The position numbers and the translations under genes are program-made. From positions 1-12,966 of the forward strand of contig NZ_CALBWL010000011.1 in NCBI RefSeq assembly GCF_937973075.1: a DNA stretch of 12,966 nucleotides, written 5' to 3'. This document shows positions 1 through 6,007 of the stretch, piece after piece (within the stretch, counting starts at the first letter, position 1; the number at the start of each line of letters is the position of its first letter). The notes below the pieces were generated by a model, which was given only the letters and a program-made list of their open reading frames with translations, made no database searches and was not told where the DNA came from. This DNA comes from an uncultured Campylobacter sp. (GTDB lineage Bacteria; Campylobacterota; Campylobacteria; Campylobacterales; Campylobacteraceae).

Positions 1-22
1 CCGTTAAATTTAAGGAGCGAAA

Positions 23-796
23 GTGGGCTTGGATGAGCTTTTGGCGCTTGCCGAGGACGCCGCAAAAAAGGCAAATGCCGCGATAATGCAAAACTACGAT
101 AAATTTGATATCTTTGTCAAGGCGGACAGATCGCCGCTTACGAATGCCGATCTTGCGGCAAATGATGCGATAATGCGTGCCCTGGAGCCCAGCGGCATCG
201 CGATCTGCTCGGAAGAGCGCGTATTGGATAGCAAACGGCGCATGAGCGAGGAGAGATTTTGGCTGGTAGATCCGCTGGACGGCACGAAGGAGTTCATCGC
301 GCGCAACGGCGAGTTTTGTGTTTGCATCGCGCTGATAGAGCATGGACGCCCGATTTTAGCGGTAATCGGCATCCCTATAAGCGGCGATATATATAGTTCA
401 AACGGCGGCAGAGTTTATAAAAACGGCGCGCTGCTTGCTCGCCCAAATAGCGCGCCGCAAACATTTATGCACGGCCACCACGGCAAATCCGTAAAATACG
501 CGCAATTCGCGCAAAGATTTAAAATGCAGCTCGTACGCAAAGGCTCTGCGATAAAATTTTGCATCTTAGCCGAGGGGGGCGCCAGCGCGTATGCGAGATT
601 TAGCGACTGCTCGCTTTGGGACATCGCCGCTGGGGATTTTTTGCTGCATCAAAACGGCGGAGCGGTGGTAGATCTAAAGACGATGAAGGCGCCTCTTTAT
701 AATGGAAAAAGCCTGATAAATAACCATTATTTGGCGGTCGGCGCGAGTGCGATGAAAAATTTATCTGAAATGTTAGAATTCGCAAAGAACTTTTAA
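23..796 (+). CDS. cysQ: CysQ-type 3'(2'),5'-bisphosphate nucleotidase
   Basis: Inositol-monophosphatase-superfamily enzyme of the CysQ branch. The family removes a phosphate from 3'-phosphoadenosine 5'-phosphate (PAP), a by-product of sulfate activation and phosphopantetheine transfer, using Mg2+ in the cytoplasm. Visible in the 257-residue protein: SPLTNAD at 37-43, SEE at 63-65, the hallmark metal motif WLVDPLDGTKEF at 80-91 (D83 and D86 as ligands; the KEFI continuation is typical of CysQ rather than SuhB), and the C-terminal motif LWDIAAGDFLL at 198-208 with metal ligand D200. The length is normal for the family. The start is GTG at 23, chosen because AAGGAG at 12-17 sits 5 bases upstream and the reading begins as family members do. 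No leader or partner gene is visible to the left. The role in PAP turnover is inferred from family membership. Confidence 0.9.
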   Translation: MGLDELLALAEDAAKKANAAIMQNYDKFDIFVKADRSPLTNADLAANDAIMRALEPSGIAICSEERVLDSKRRMSEERFWLVDPLDGTKEFIARNGEFCVCIALIEHGRPILAVIGIPISGDIYSSNGGRVYKNGALLARPNSAPQTFMHGHHGKSVKYAQFAQRFKMQLVRKGSAIKFCILAEGGASAYARFSDCSLWDIAAGDFLLHQNGGAVVDLKTMKAPLYNGKSLINNHYLAVGASAMKNLSEMLEFAKNF

Positions 797-818
797 GTTA
801 AATTTATAGTAAACACTC

Positions 819-824
819 TATAAT
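819..824 (+). promoter_or_regulatory. Putative sigma70 -10 box for the pilin-like gene
   Basis: A perfect TATAAT lies in the 63-base gap after cysQ, 35 bases before the next ATG. The sequence upstream is AT-rich, as expected for Campylobacter promoters, which rely on a -10 box and T-rich upstream sequence rather than a conserved -35. Seen by eye only; the region is AT-rich enough that chance matches are possible. Confidence 0.5.
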
Positions 825-859
825 ATAAGTCCAAAAATTTTTTATCAAAGGATAAAAAC

Positions 860-1243
860 ATGAAGGGTTTTACTATGATCGAATTAATTTTCGTGATCGT
901 GATTTTAGGTGTTTTGGCGGCAGTTGCCATTCCAAGACTAATAGCTACTAGAGACGATGCTGAAGTAGTGAGGACGGCGCATAATGTAGCCACATCACTC
1001 AACGATCTAGTGGGCTACTATACGGCACAAGGTGAGTATAACCAGGATTTTTCACAGATGATGAATGTGCCAAATCCCATAAGGGTTAAAGGTCATATCT
1101 GCGCTACATACACATATGACAACAAGGAGCAAGTGACCTTAACCAAAGGCAGAGATGGCTTATGTGATCGGGTATGGAGTATGCCGGGACTTAAAAATAT
1201 AGATAATATCTATAGTTCAAACGCTCTTATTATCGTTAAATGA
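860..1243 (+). CDS. Type IV pilin-like / type II pseudopilin protein
   Basis: Small (127-residue) prepilin. The N-terminus MKGFTMIELIFVIVILGVLAAVAIP is a textbook class III signal: prepilin peptidase would cut after G3, leaving F4 as the methylated first residue, with the invariant glutamate E8 at mature position +5, followed by one hydrophobic helix (about 6-26) that anchors the subunit and packs in the pseudopilus. The globular part is short and has two cysteines, C81 and C102, which could form a disulfide. In Campylobacter such proteins belong to type II-secretion-like machinery used for natural transformation (the Cts system) or to related pseudopili; which one cannot be told here. AAAGGA at 848-853 precedes the ATG. 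A TATAAT lies upstream and an intrinsic terminator directly downstream, so it is probably a single-gene transcript. No assembly ATPase or prepilin peptidase is nearby. Confidence 0.88.
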   Translation: MKGFTMIELIFVIVILGVLAAVAIPRLIATRDDAEVVRTAHNVATSLNDLVGYYTAQGEYNQDFSQMMNVPNPIRVKGHICATYTYDNKEQVTLTKGRDGLCDRVWSMPGLKNIDNIYSSNALIIVK

Positions 1244-1244
1244 C

Positions 1245-1874
1245 CTATTTTGCGTGGGGTTTTAAATCCCACGCCTTTTTATTCAAAAATCCAAGCAAAA
1301 TTCCAATCATCCAAATAATTGCGAAAAATATAAAGATAAAACTCCAAAATTGTGCTAAATCCACGTTTTTACTTGCCGGGAATAGATACCAGCCTCCGCT
1401 ATAAAGCGCCGTTAGTTTGGCTTGCAGCCCCTCTAGCGTTGTATCGGTCGGCACCACTGGTACGTCGAATGCGCAGCTATTAAATGGCTTAAAAATTGGC
1501 ACTACGCTTAGATCAAAATTTAAAAATTTCACCGCTCCGCCGCAGCCGCTCATCCCGCTCATATCTCCGCTCCCTCGCAGTACCGTGTGAATTTTAGCTA
1601 AATTTAGCGACGAGACAAATCCCAGCGCCGCGCCGTAAAACCACACCGCATATCCGCAGATCGCGCCGTAAACGTCCTTGCCGCAAACCGCTAAAATCGC
1701 CGCTCCTAGCGCTATGGCGCAAAGTGCGAATCTCACGTGAATGCTAAAGCTTTCCGGATAGATAAAAAGGAATTTTTGCAAGAAAAAATATGAAAACGCT
1801 AGCCAAAAAAGCGCCCAAATAGCGCAAAAGGCGAGAAATTTTTTAGAGTATCTGTTTTGAAATTTTAAAATCAT
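1245..1874 (-). CDS. DsbI/DsbB-family membrane protein lacking the first CxxC
   Basis: A 209-residue inner-membrane protein with four predicted helices (about 13-34, 46-64, 68-88, 173-195) and a large periplasmic loop between helices 3 and 4, the DsbB/DsbI topology. These proteins reoxidise periplasmic thiol oxidases and pass electrons to quinone. The large loop keeps C111 and C134 (the pair equivalent to E. coli DsbB C104-C130), and the stretch C-x-F-D-x-P-x-V-P (134-142) with GGWYLFP (160-166) resembles Campylobacter/Helicobacter DsbI as I remember it. Where DsbI has P-CxxC-VYIRF before helix 2, this protein reads P40-ESFS-IHVRF, so the quinone-side cysteine pair is missing. The other cysteines lie in or near membrane segments. 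The ATG has AAAGGA about 5 bases upstream. It is convergent with the pilin gene (1-base gap) and divergent from dctQ. No dba-like small gene is adjacent. Family assignment is by eye; loss of activity is inference. Confidence 0.62.
   Translation of the reverse strand: MILKFQNRYSKKFLAFCAIWALFWLAFSYFFLQKFLFIYPESFSIHVRFALCAIALGAAILAVCGKDVYGAICGYAVWFYGAALGFVSSLNLAKIHTVLRGSGDMSGMSGCGGAVKFLNFDLSVVPIFKPFNSCAFDVPVVPTDTTLEGLQAKLTALYSGGWYLFPASKNVDLAQFWSFIFIFFAIIWMIGILLGFLNKKAWDLKPHAK
1252..1280 (+). terminator. Intrinsic terminator of the pilin-like gene
   Basis: A perfect 7-bp stem (GCGTGGG at 1252-1258 with CCCACGC at 1268-1274) is followed by C and TTTTT at 1276-1280, 8 bases beyond the pilin stop. 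The T tract is only on the + side, so it serves the rightward transcript. The whole hairpin lies inside the 3' end of the convergent DsbI-like gene, encoding part of its C-terminal tail. Confidence 0.8.
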
Positions 1875-1915
1875 AAAAATCCTTTCCGCGCATAATTTTA
1901 TAATAAATTGCAGAT

Positions 1916-1950
1916 ATTTTTGCTAAAATCCCAGCTTTTATAGCAAAAAT
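1916..1950. promoter_or_regulatory. 10-bp inverted repeat formed by facing promoter elements
   Basis: ATTTTTGCTA at 1916-1925 is the exact reverse complement of TAGCAAAAAT at 1941-1950. Each arm carries an extended -10-like element: TTTTTGCTAAAAT on the + strand (-10 at 1924-1929), pointing to dctQ, and TTTTTGCTATAAA on the - strand (-10 at 1942-1937), pointing to the DsbI-like gene. The T-run plus TG-N before the -10 matches the known Campylobacter/Helicobacter promoter style. The predicted start points would fall within a few bases of each other inside the repeat. It may alternatively be an operator. An additional TATAAT at 1899-1904 (+) is a rival promoter for dctQ. Confidence 0.5.
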
Positions 1951-1970
1951 TTCAAGCAAAGGGTAAAATT

Positions 1971-2540
1971 TTGAAGGGTTTTTTACGCAGATTAGAAAGA
2001 GCTTTTGATGCGTTCGCAAATATTTTAGGCGTATTGAGTATCGTATTTTTGGCGCTTTTAGTTATAGTCGTTTTTTACAATGTTGTGGCGCGTTATCTTT
2101 TTCCTGTCGCAAATTCCGTCGCTATGCAAGAACTTACGTGGTGGCTATATTCGGCGATGTTTTTATTCGGTGTGACCTATGCGCTTAAAGAAAACGCACA
2201 CGTTCGCGTGGATATTTTTTACGAAAAATTTAATCCCACTGCAAAAGCGCTCATAAATATCTTAGGCACAATATTTTTCATTTTGCCTTTCGTGGCGCTC
2301 GTGGCATTCTTTTCGATCGATTATGTAAGCGAGGCTTATACGAGCCATGAGGCCAGCGCCAATCCCGGCGGTATGCAGCATCTTTGGATCATCAAGTCCG
2401 CAATCACGCTTAGCTATGCGTTTTTATTTATCTACGCATTTGGATTTTTGATTAAAAATATTAACGCCCTGCTTGATGTTAGGGAAAACAAAGGCTCGGA
2501 ATTTCTTAGTGGGAATTCTTCGGGCGCACAGAGTGTGTGA
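1971..2540 (+). CDS. dctQ: TRAP transporter small permease (DctQ family)
   Basis: The 4-helix subunit of a tripartite ATP-independent periplasmic transporter, which joins the large permease in the inner membrane for solute uptake driven by the ion gradient. The 189-residue protein has hydrophobic segments at about 16-40, 52-70, 94-118 and 138-162. Family signatures are the N-V-x-A-R-Y-L-F stretch after helix 1, the Q-E-L-T-W-W segment starting helix 2, and ENAHVRVDIFYEKF (about 73-86). The style recalls the branch annotated as mannitol/chloroaromatic or 2-keto acid TRAP systems. The start is TTG at 1971, chosen because AAAGGG at 1958-1963 is 7 bases upstream and no better start follows. It is the first gene of a probable dctQ-dctM-pycB operon. 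No periplasmic binding protein gene (dctP) precedes it: the gene to the left is divergent and unrelated. Confidence 0.88.
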   Translation: MKGFLRRLERAFDAFANILGVLSIVFLALLVIVVFYNVVARYLFPVANSVAMQELTWWLYSAMFLFGVTYALKENAHVRVDIFYEKFNPTAKALINILGTIFFILPFVALVAFFSIDYVSEAYTSHEASANPGGMQHLWIIKSAITLSYAFLFIYAFGFLIKNINALLDVRENKGSEFLSGNSSGAQSV

Positions 2541-2547
2541 GGGCAGA

Positions 2548-2637
2548 ATGAGCTTAAATTTAAAATTCTATAAATTTTACGCTTTTCGCGCTTGGGCGGA
2601 ATTTTGCCACGGCAAGATAAAAGGTGGCGAGCTATGA
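2548..2637 (+). CDS. Possible 29-codon ORF coupled to dctM (uncertain)
   Basis: The unusually long 93-base gap between dctQ and dctM contains an open frame that begins with ATG at 2548, preceded by GAGGG at 2539-2543 overlapping the dctQ stop, and ends with a TGA that overlaps the dctM ATG in an ATGA arrangement. The peptide would be rich in aromatic and basic residues (for example FYKFYAFRAW in the first half) with no hydrophobic span long enough for a membrane helix. Such an arrangement would couple dctM translation to dctQ. It resembles no family I know and may be chance; the ATGA junction and the ribosome site are the only support. Confidence 0.25.
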   Translation: MSLNLKFYKFYAFRAWAEFCHGKIKGGEL

Positions 2638-3995
2638 TAGGCATAGTGATGTTTGCGGCAGCGCTTTTTATGCTATTACTGGGTTTTCCCGTTGCGTTTA
2701 CGTTCGGCGCCGTGGCTGTGATTTTCGGCTTTATCTACGGACTTAGTGAGGCGTGGGATTACGCGCAGGGCTTTGAAATTTTAACCGAAGCTTTCGAGGA
2801 TATGAGCAGGCAGTTTTTTTCACTGATGCCTAATAGAATTTACTCGATTATGGAAAATCAGCTGCTAATTTCGGTGCCGCTTTTTATTTTGATGGGTATG
2901 ATTTTGCAAAAGACTCGCCTTGCGGAGCGTTTATTAGAGTCGATGGCATTTTTATTCGGCGGCGTACGAGGTGGCGTGGCGATCAGCACCGTTTTGGTAG
3001 GCGCATTACTTGCGGCTACGACGGGCATCGTGGGCGCGACTGTCATCGCTATGGGCGTCATCAGTCTGCCTGTGATGATGAAATACGGCTACGATAAGCC
3101 TCTAGCTACCGGCACTATCGCTGCTGCGGGCACGCTTGGGCAGATTATCCCGCCCTCGATCGTACTAATTATTTTAGGCGATATACTTTCGGTCTCTGTG
3201 GGTGATCTTTTCTCTGCAGCAGTTATTCCGGGGCTTGTGCTAGTGGGTTTTTATGTGATTTATATCGCGATTATTTCATATATTTGCAAAGATTATGCAC
3301 CGCCTGTTCCGCCGCTAGAGGGGCTTAGCAAATCAAAGCAAATTTTTATCGCGCTTAAAAACGTCGTGCCGGTGCTCGTGCTGATTTTGCTCGTCTTGGG
3401 ATCTATTTTTGCGGGCATCGCTACGCCTACGGAGAGCTCGTCGGTGGGCTGCTTGGGTGCGATAGCGCTAGCTGTTTTATATCGCACGTTTTCGTTTAGG
3501 CTGATCTATGACGCGCTAAAAAATACCGCTAAAATTTCGGGCATGGTTTTTATGATTTTGATGGGCGCCACGGCATTTTCGATGATTTTTTCTTACACGG
3601 GCGGAGATGAGGTCGTAAAAAATTTTATGGAGAATCTGCCCGGTCAAGCATGGGGATTTATCGCACTTACGATGGTAGTTATCATAGTGCTTGGATTTTT
3701 TCTCGATTATGTCGAAATTTCATATATCATTTTGCCAATACTTTTGCCGATAGTAGAGTCTTTGCATATCAATCCCGTGTGGTTTGCGATCTTAATCGCT
3801 GTAAATTTACAAACGTCGTTTATGACGCCGCCGTTTGGATTTTCGATATTTTTCTTAAAGGGTGTGACGCCGCCGCAAATCCACACTACGGATATTTACA
3901 AGGGCGTACTACCTTTTATTTTATTGCAAATTCTAGTGCTATTAACGCTCGCAATCTTTCCGGGGGTTTTTGGTTTAAAAGCTTTTTTAGGCTAG
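2634..3995 (+). CDS. dctM: TRAP transporter large permease (DctM family)
   Basis: The transport-channel subunit of the TRAP system, about 453 residues with 12 or more hydrophobic segments. The frame is open from an ATG at 2592, but the start is placed at ATG 2634 because AAGGTGG at 2621-2627 is correctly spaced before it and the protein then begins MIGIVMFAAALFMLLLGFPVAFTFG, the usual DctM opening; the 14 extra residues are hydrophilic and atypical. Helix 1 is followed by a 40-50 residue segment ending in NRIYSIMENQLLISVPLFILMG, an insertion seen in the mannitol/chloroaromatic and 2-keto acid type of DctM rather than in the short C4-dicarboxylate type. Other marks are GLVxVGFY-like and GTLGQIIPPSI motifs (APSIPPS-like loop) and a late LGFFLDYVEISYIILPI helix. 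It is followed 41 bases later by pycB with no visible terminator, which points to an organic-acid substrate feeding the pyruvate/oxaloacetate node. The substrate is inferred. Confidence 0.88.
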   Translation: MIGIVMFAAALFMLLLGFPVAFTFGAVAVIFGFIYGLSEAWDYAQGFEILTEAFEDMSRQFFSLMPNRIYSIMENQLLISVPLFILMGMILQKTRLAERLLESMAFLFGGVRGGVAISTVLVGALLAATTGIVGATVIAMGVISLPVMMKYGYDKPLATGTIAAAGTLGQIIPPSIVLIILGDILSVSVGDLFSAAVIPGLVLVGFYVIYIAIISYICKDYAPPVPPLEGLSKSKQIFIALKNVVPVLVLILLVLGSIFAGIATPTESSSVGCLGAIALAVLYRTFSFRLIYDALKNTAKISGMVFMILMGATAFSMIFSYTGGDEVVKNFMENLPGQAWGFIALTMVVIIVLGFFLDYVEISYIILPILLPIVESLHINPVWFAILIAVNLQTSFMTPPFGFSIFFLKGVTPPQIHTTDIYKGVLPFILLQILVLLTLAIFPGVFGLKAFLG

Positions 3996-4036
3996 AAATA
4001 TTAAAATTCACGCTAAATTTAACTTAGGAGCTAAAA

Positions 4037-5875
4037 ATGGCTAAAAAGCTTATCGACGTTATGGACACGACTTTTCGCGACGGATTTCAGTCGGTTTTTG
4101 GCGCGCGCGTGGCGATGCAGGACTTCCTGCCTGCCGTTAGCGCGGCGAAGGAGGCCGGCATCATGCACTTCGAGTTCGGCGGCGGCGCGCGGTTTCAGAG
4201 CCTATATTTTTACCTAAACGAAGACGCCTTTGAGATGATGGATAAATTTAGAAGTATCGTGGGACCTGAGGCGAACCTGCAGACCCTTAGCCGCGGCGTA
4301 AATACCGTCACGCTCGATACAGGCAGCCGCGAGATCATCGATCTGCACGCTAAGCTTTTTGCCAAGCACGGCACGACGACGATTCGAAATTTCGACGCGC
4401 TAAACGACGTGGAAAATTTAAAATTTAGCGGCGAGTGCATACATCGTCACGGTCTTAAACACGAAGTTGTGGTTACGATGATGGATCTGCCGCCGGGATG
4501 CAGCGGCGCGCACGATGCGGCATTTTACGAGAGAATTCTGCGTCAAATTTTAGACGCGCAGATCCCGTTTGACAGCGTCTGCTTCAAAGACGCAAGCGGC
4601 ACGAGCAGCCCGCAGAAGGTCTATGAGACGATCAGGCGCGCGCGTAAAATTTTAGGCGACGGGGTGCATATCCGCTTGCACACTCACGAGACGGCGGGCG
4701 TTAGCGTCGCATGCTATCAGGCTGCGCTCGTTGCGGGCGTAGACGGCATCGACCTTGCCGCACATCCCGTAAGCGGCGGCACGAGCCAGCCGGACATCCT
4801 CACGTTGCTGCACGCGACGAAGGGGCAAAATTTCGACCTGGGCCTGGATGCAGAGAAAATTTTAAAATACGAAGAGGTTTTGGGCGAGTGCTTGAAGGAT
4901 TACTTCATGCCGCCAGAGGCTACGCAGGTAAGCCCGCTCATTCCGTTTAGCCCGATGCCCGGAGGCGCGCTTACAGCAAATACTCAGATGATGCGCGATA
5001 ATAAAATTTTAGACAAATTCCCAGCCGTCATCAAAGCTATGCGCGAGGTCGTCGAAAAGGGCGGTTTCGGCACGAGCGTAACGCCGGTTAGTCAGTTTTA
5101 TTTCCAGCAGGCGTTTAACAACGTAATGTTCGGCCCGTGGAAAAAGATCGCTGAGGGCTACGGCAAGATGGTGTTAGGTTATTTCGGCAAAACGCCCGTT
5201 AAGCCGGATGAAGGTGTGATTAAGATGGCGGCGGAGCAGCTAGGACTACAGCCTACGACCAAACACGCCGTAGATATCGCCGATGCCGACGAGAGTAAGA
5301 GCGTCGCGTATGCGCAGAAGATTCTACGCGAGCAGGGCATCGAGCCTAGCGAGGAGAACATATTTATTGCGCTTGCGTGCAAAGAAAAGGGCATCGCGTT
5401 TTTAAAAGGCGAGGGTAAGGTGATGAGCCGCAAAAAAGAGGACGCAGCACCCGCCGCAAGCCATCAAAGCGGTATTTCTAAAAACGGCAAATTTGATGTT
5501 AAGATTAACGGTAAAATTTACAGCGTAGAATTTGCCGGACAAAACGTGCTCGTAAACGGCGATCGATACGACGTCAGTTTCGATACCTCAGCGCCCGCAA
5601 AGCCGCAGCCGCAAGGCTCTGCCCACGAGCAGCCCACTGCTGACGCGCGAGGTGGTACGGACGATAACGATATAAAAGCGACGCTTCCTAGTAACGTATT
5701 TAAAATTTTAATAAAAGAAGGCGACGCCGTTAAGGCGGGGCAGAATGTCATCGTTCTTGAAGCGATGAAGATGGAGATAAATATCGAAAGCCCACGTGAT
5801 GGCATAATCGATAAAATTTTGATCGCCCAGGGCGATACGGTCGATGCCGATCAGGTGCTCGCGATTTTAAAATAA
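4037..5875 (+). CDS. pycB: Pyruvate carboxylase subunit B (biotin-carrying carboxyltransferase)
   Basis: A 612-residue carboxyltransferase plus biotin-carrier subunit. Residues 1 to about 300 form a HMGL-like TIM barrel: D10 in DTTFRDG (10-16), catalytic lysine K184 in CFKDASGT, and the metal pair H215 and H217 in LHTHETAG. A conserved second domain follows (about 300-460), including PLIPFSPMPGGALTANTQ. A flexible Ala/Pro-rich linker (about 465-545) leads to a biotinyl domain with EAMKME and the biotinylated lysine K578. With a biotin carboxylase subunit (PycA, not in this window) it would convert pyruvate to oxaloacetate. The sequence could also be called an oxaloacetate decarboxylase alpha subunit, but no OadB or OadG gene is present and pckA follows, as with pycB in C. 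jejuni (recalled). ATG at 4037 is preceded by TAGGAG at 4025-4030. It probably ends the dctQM-pycB transcript. Confidence 0.9.
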   Translation: MAKKLIDVMDTTFRDGFQSVFGARVAMQDFLPAVSAAKEAGIMHFEFGGGARFQSLYFYLNEDAFEMMDKFRSIVGPEANLQTLSRGVNTVTLDTGSREIIDLHAKLFAKHGTTTIRNFDALNDVENLKFSGECIHRHGLKHEVVVTMMDLPPGCSGAHDAAFYERILRQILDAQIPFDSVCFKDASGTSSPQKVYETIRRARKILGDGVHIRLHTHETAGVSVACYQAALVAGVDGIDLAAHPVSGGTSQPDILTLLHATKGQNFDLGLDAEKILKYEEVLGECLKDYFMPPEATQVSPLIPFSPMPGGALTANTQMMRDNKILDKFPAVIKAMREVVEKGGFGTSVTPVSQFYFQQAFNNVMFGPWKKIAEGYGKMVLGYFGKTPVKPDEGVIKMAAEQLGLQPTTKHAVDIADADESKSVAYAQKILREQGIEPSEENIFIALACKEKGIAFLKGEGKVMSRKKEDAAPAASHQSGISKNGKFDVKINGKIYSVEFAGQNVLVNGDRYDVSFDTSAPAKPQPQGSAHEQPTADARGGTDDNDIKATLPSNVFKILIKEGDAVKAGQNVIVLEAMKMEINIESPRDGIIDKILIAQGDTVDADQVLAILK

Positions 5876-5881
5876 GCTCTA

Positions 5882-5911
5882 AAATTTAGGCGGGCGCTTC
5901 CGCCTAAATTT
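5882..5911. terminator. Strong hairpin after pycB, probable terminator
   Basis: A perfect 12-bp stem, AAATTTAGGCGG at 5882-5893 with CCGCCTAAATTT at 5900-5911, closes a 6-base loop. It begins 7 bases after the pycB stop. The 3' arm ends in TTT but no long T run follows, so termination is likely but not textbook. Being A/T-rich on both outer sides it could act in either direction. Confidence 0.7.
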
Positions 5912-5959
5912 CATGGCGACAATCCTCGGTGCTTAAGCGAGCTCACCTAAATTTTAAGC

Positions 5960-5965
5960 TATAAT
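5960..5965 (+). promoter_or_regulatory. Putative sigma70 -10 box for pckA
   Basis: Perfect TATAAT, 42 bases before the pckA ATG, with an AATTTT run just upstream that can act as the T-rich element. It lies after the pycB hairpin, which suggests that pckA is transcribed from its own promoter. Confidence 0.55.
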
Positions 5966-6007
5966 AGCGCAATCTTTTATCAAAATTTAATTTAAAAAGG
6001 ACGCAAA

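Noticed and set aside
2592..2633. Upstream ATG giving DctM 14 extra N-terminal residues
   Set aside because: The extra residues are hydrophilic and unlike the family, while ATG at 2634 has a well-placed AAGGTGG and the usual DctM opening.
3650..4027. A 125-codon + strand frame overlapping the end of dctM
   Set aside because: It lies in another frame of a clear membrane transporter gene and shows no recognisable domain or ribosome site.
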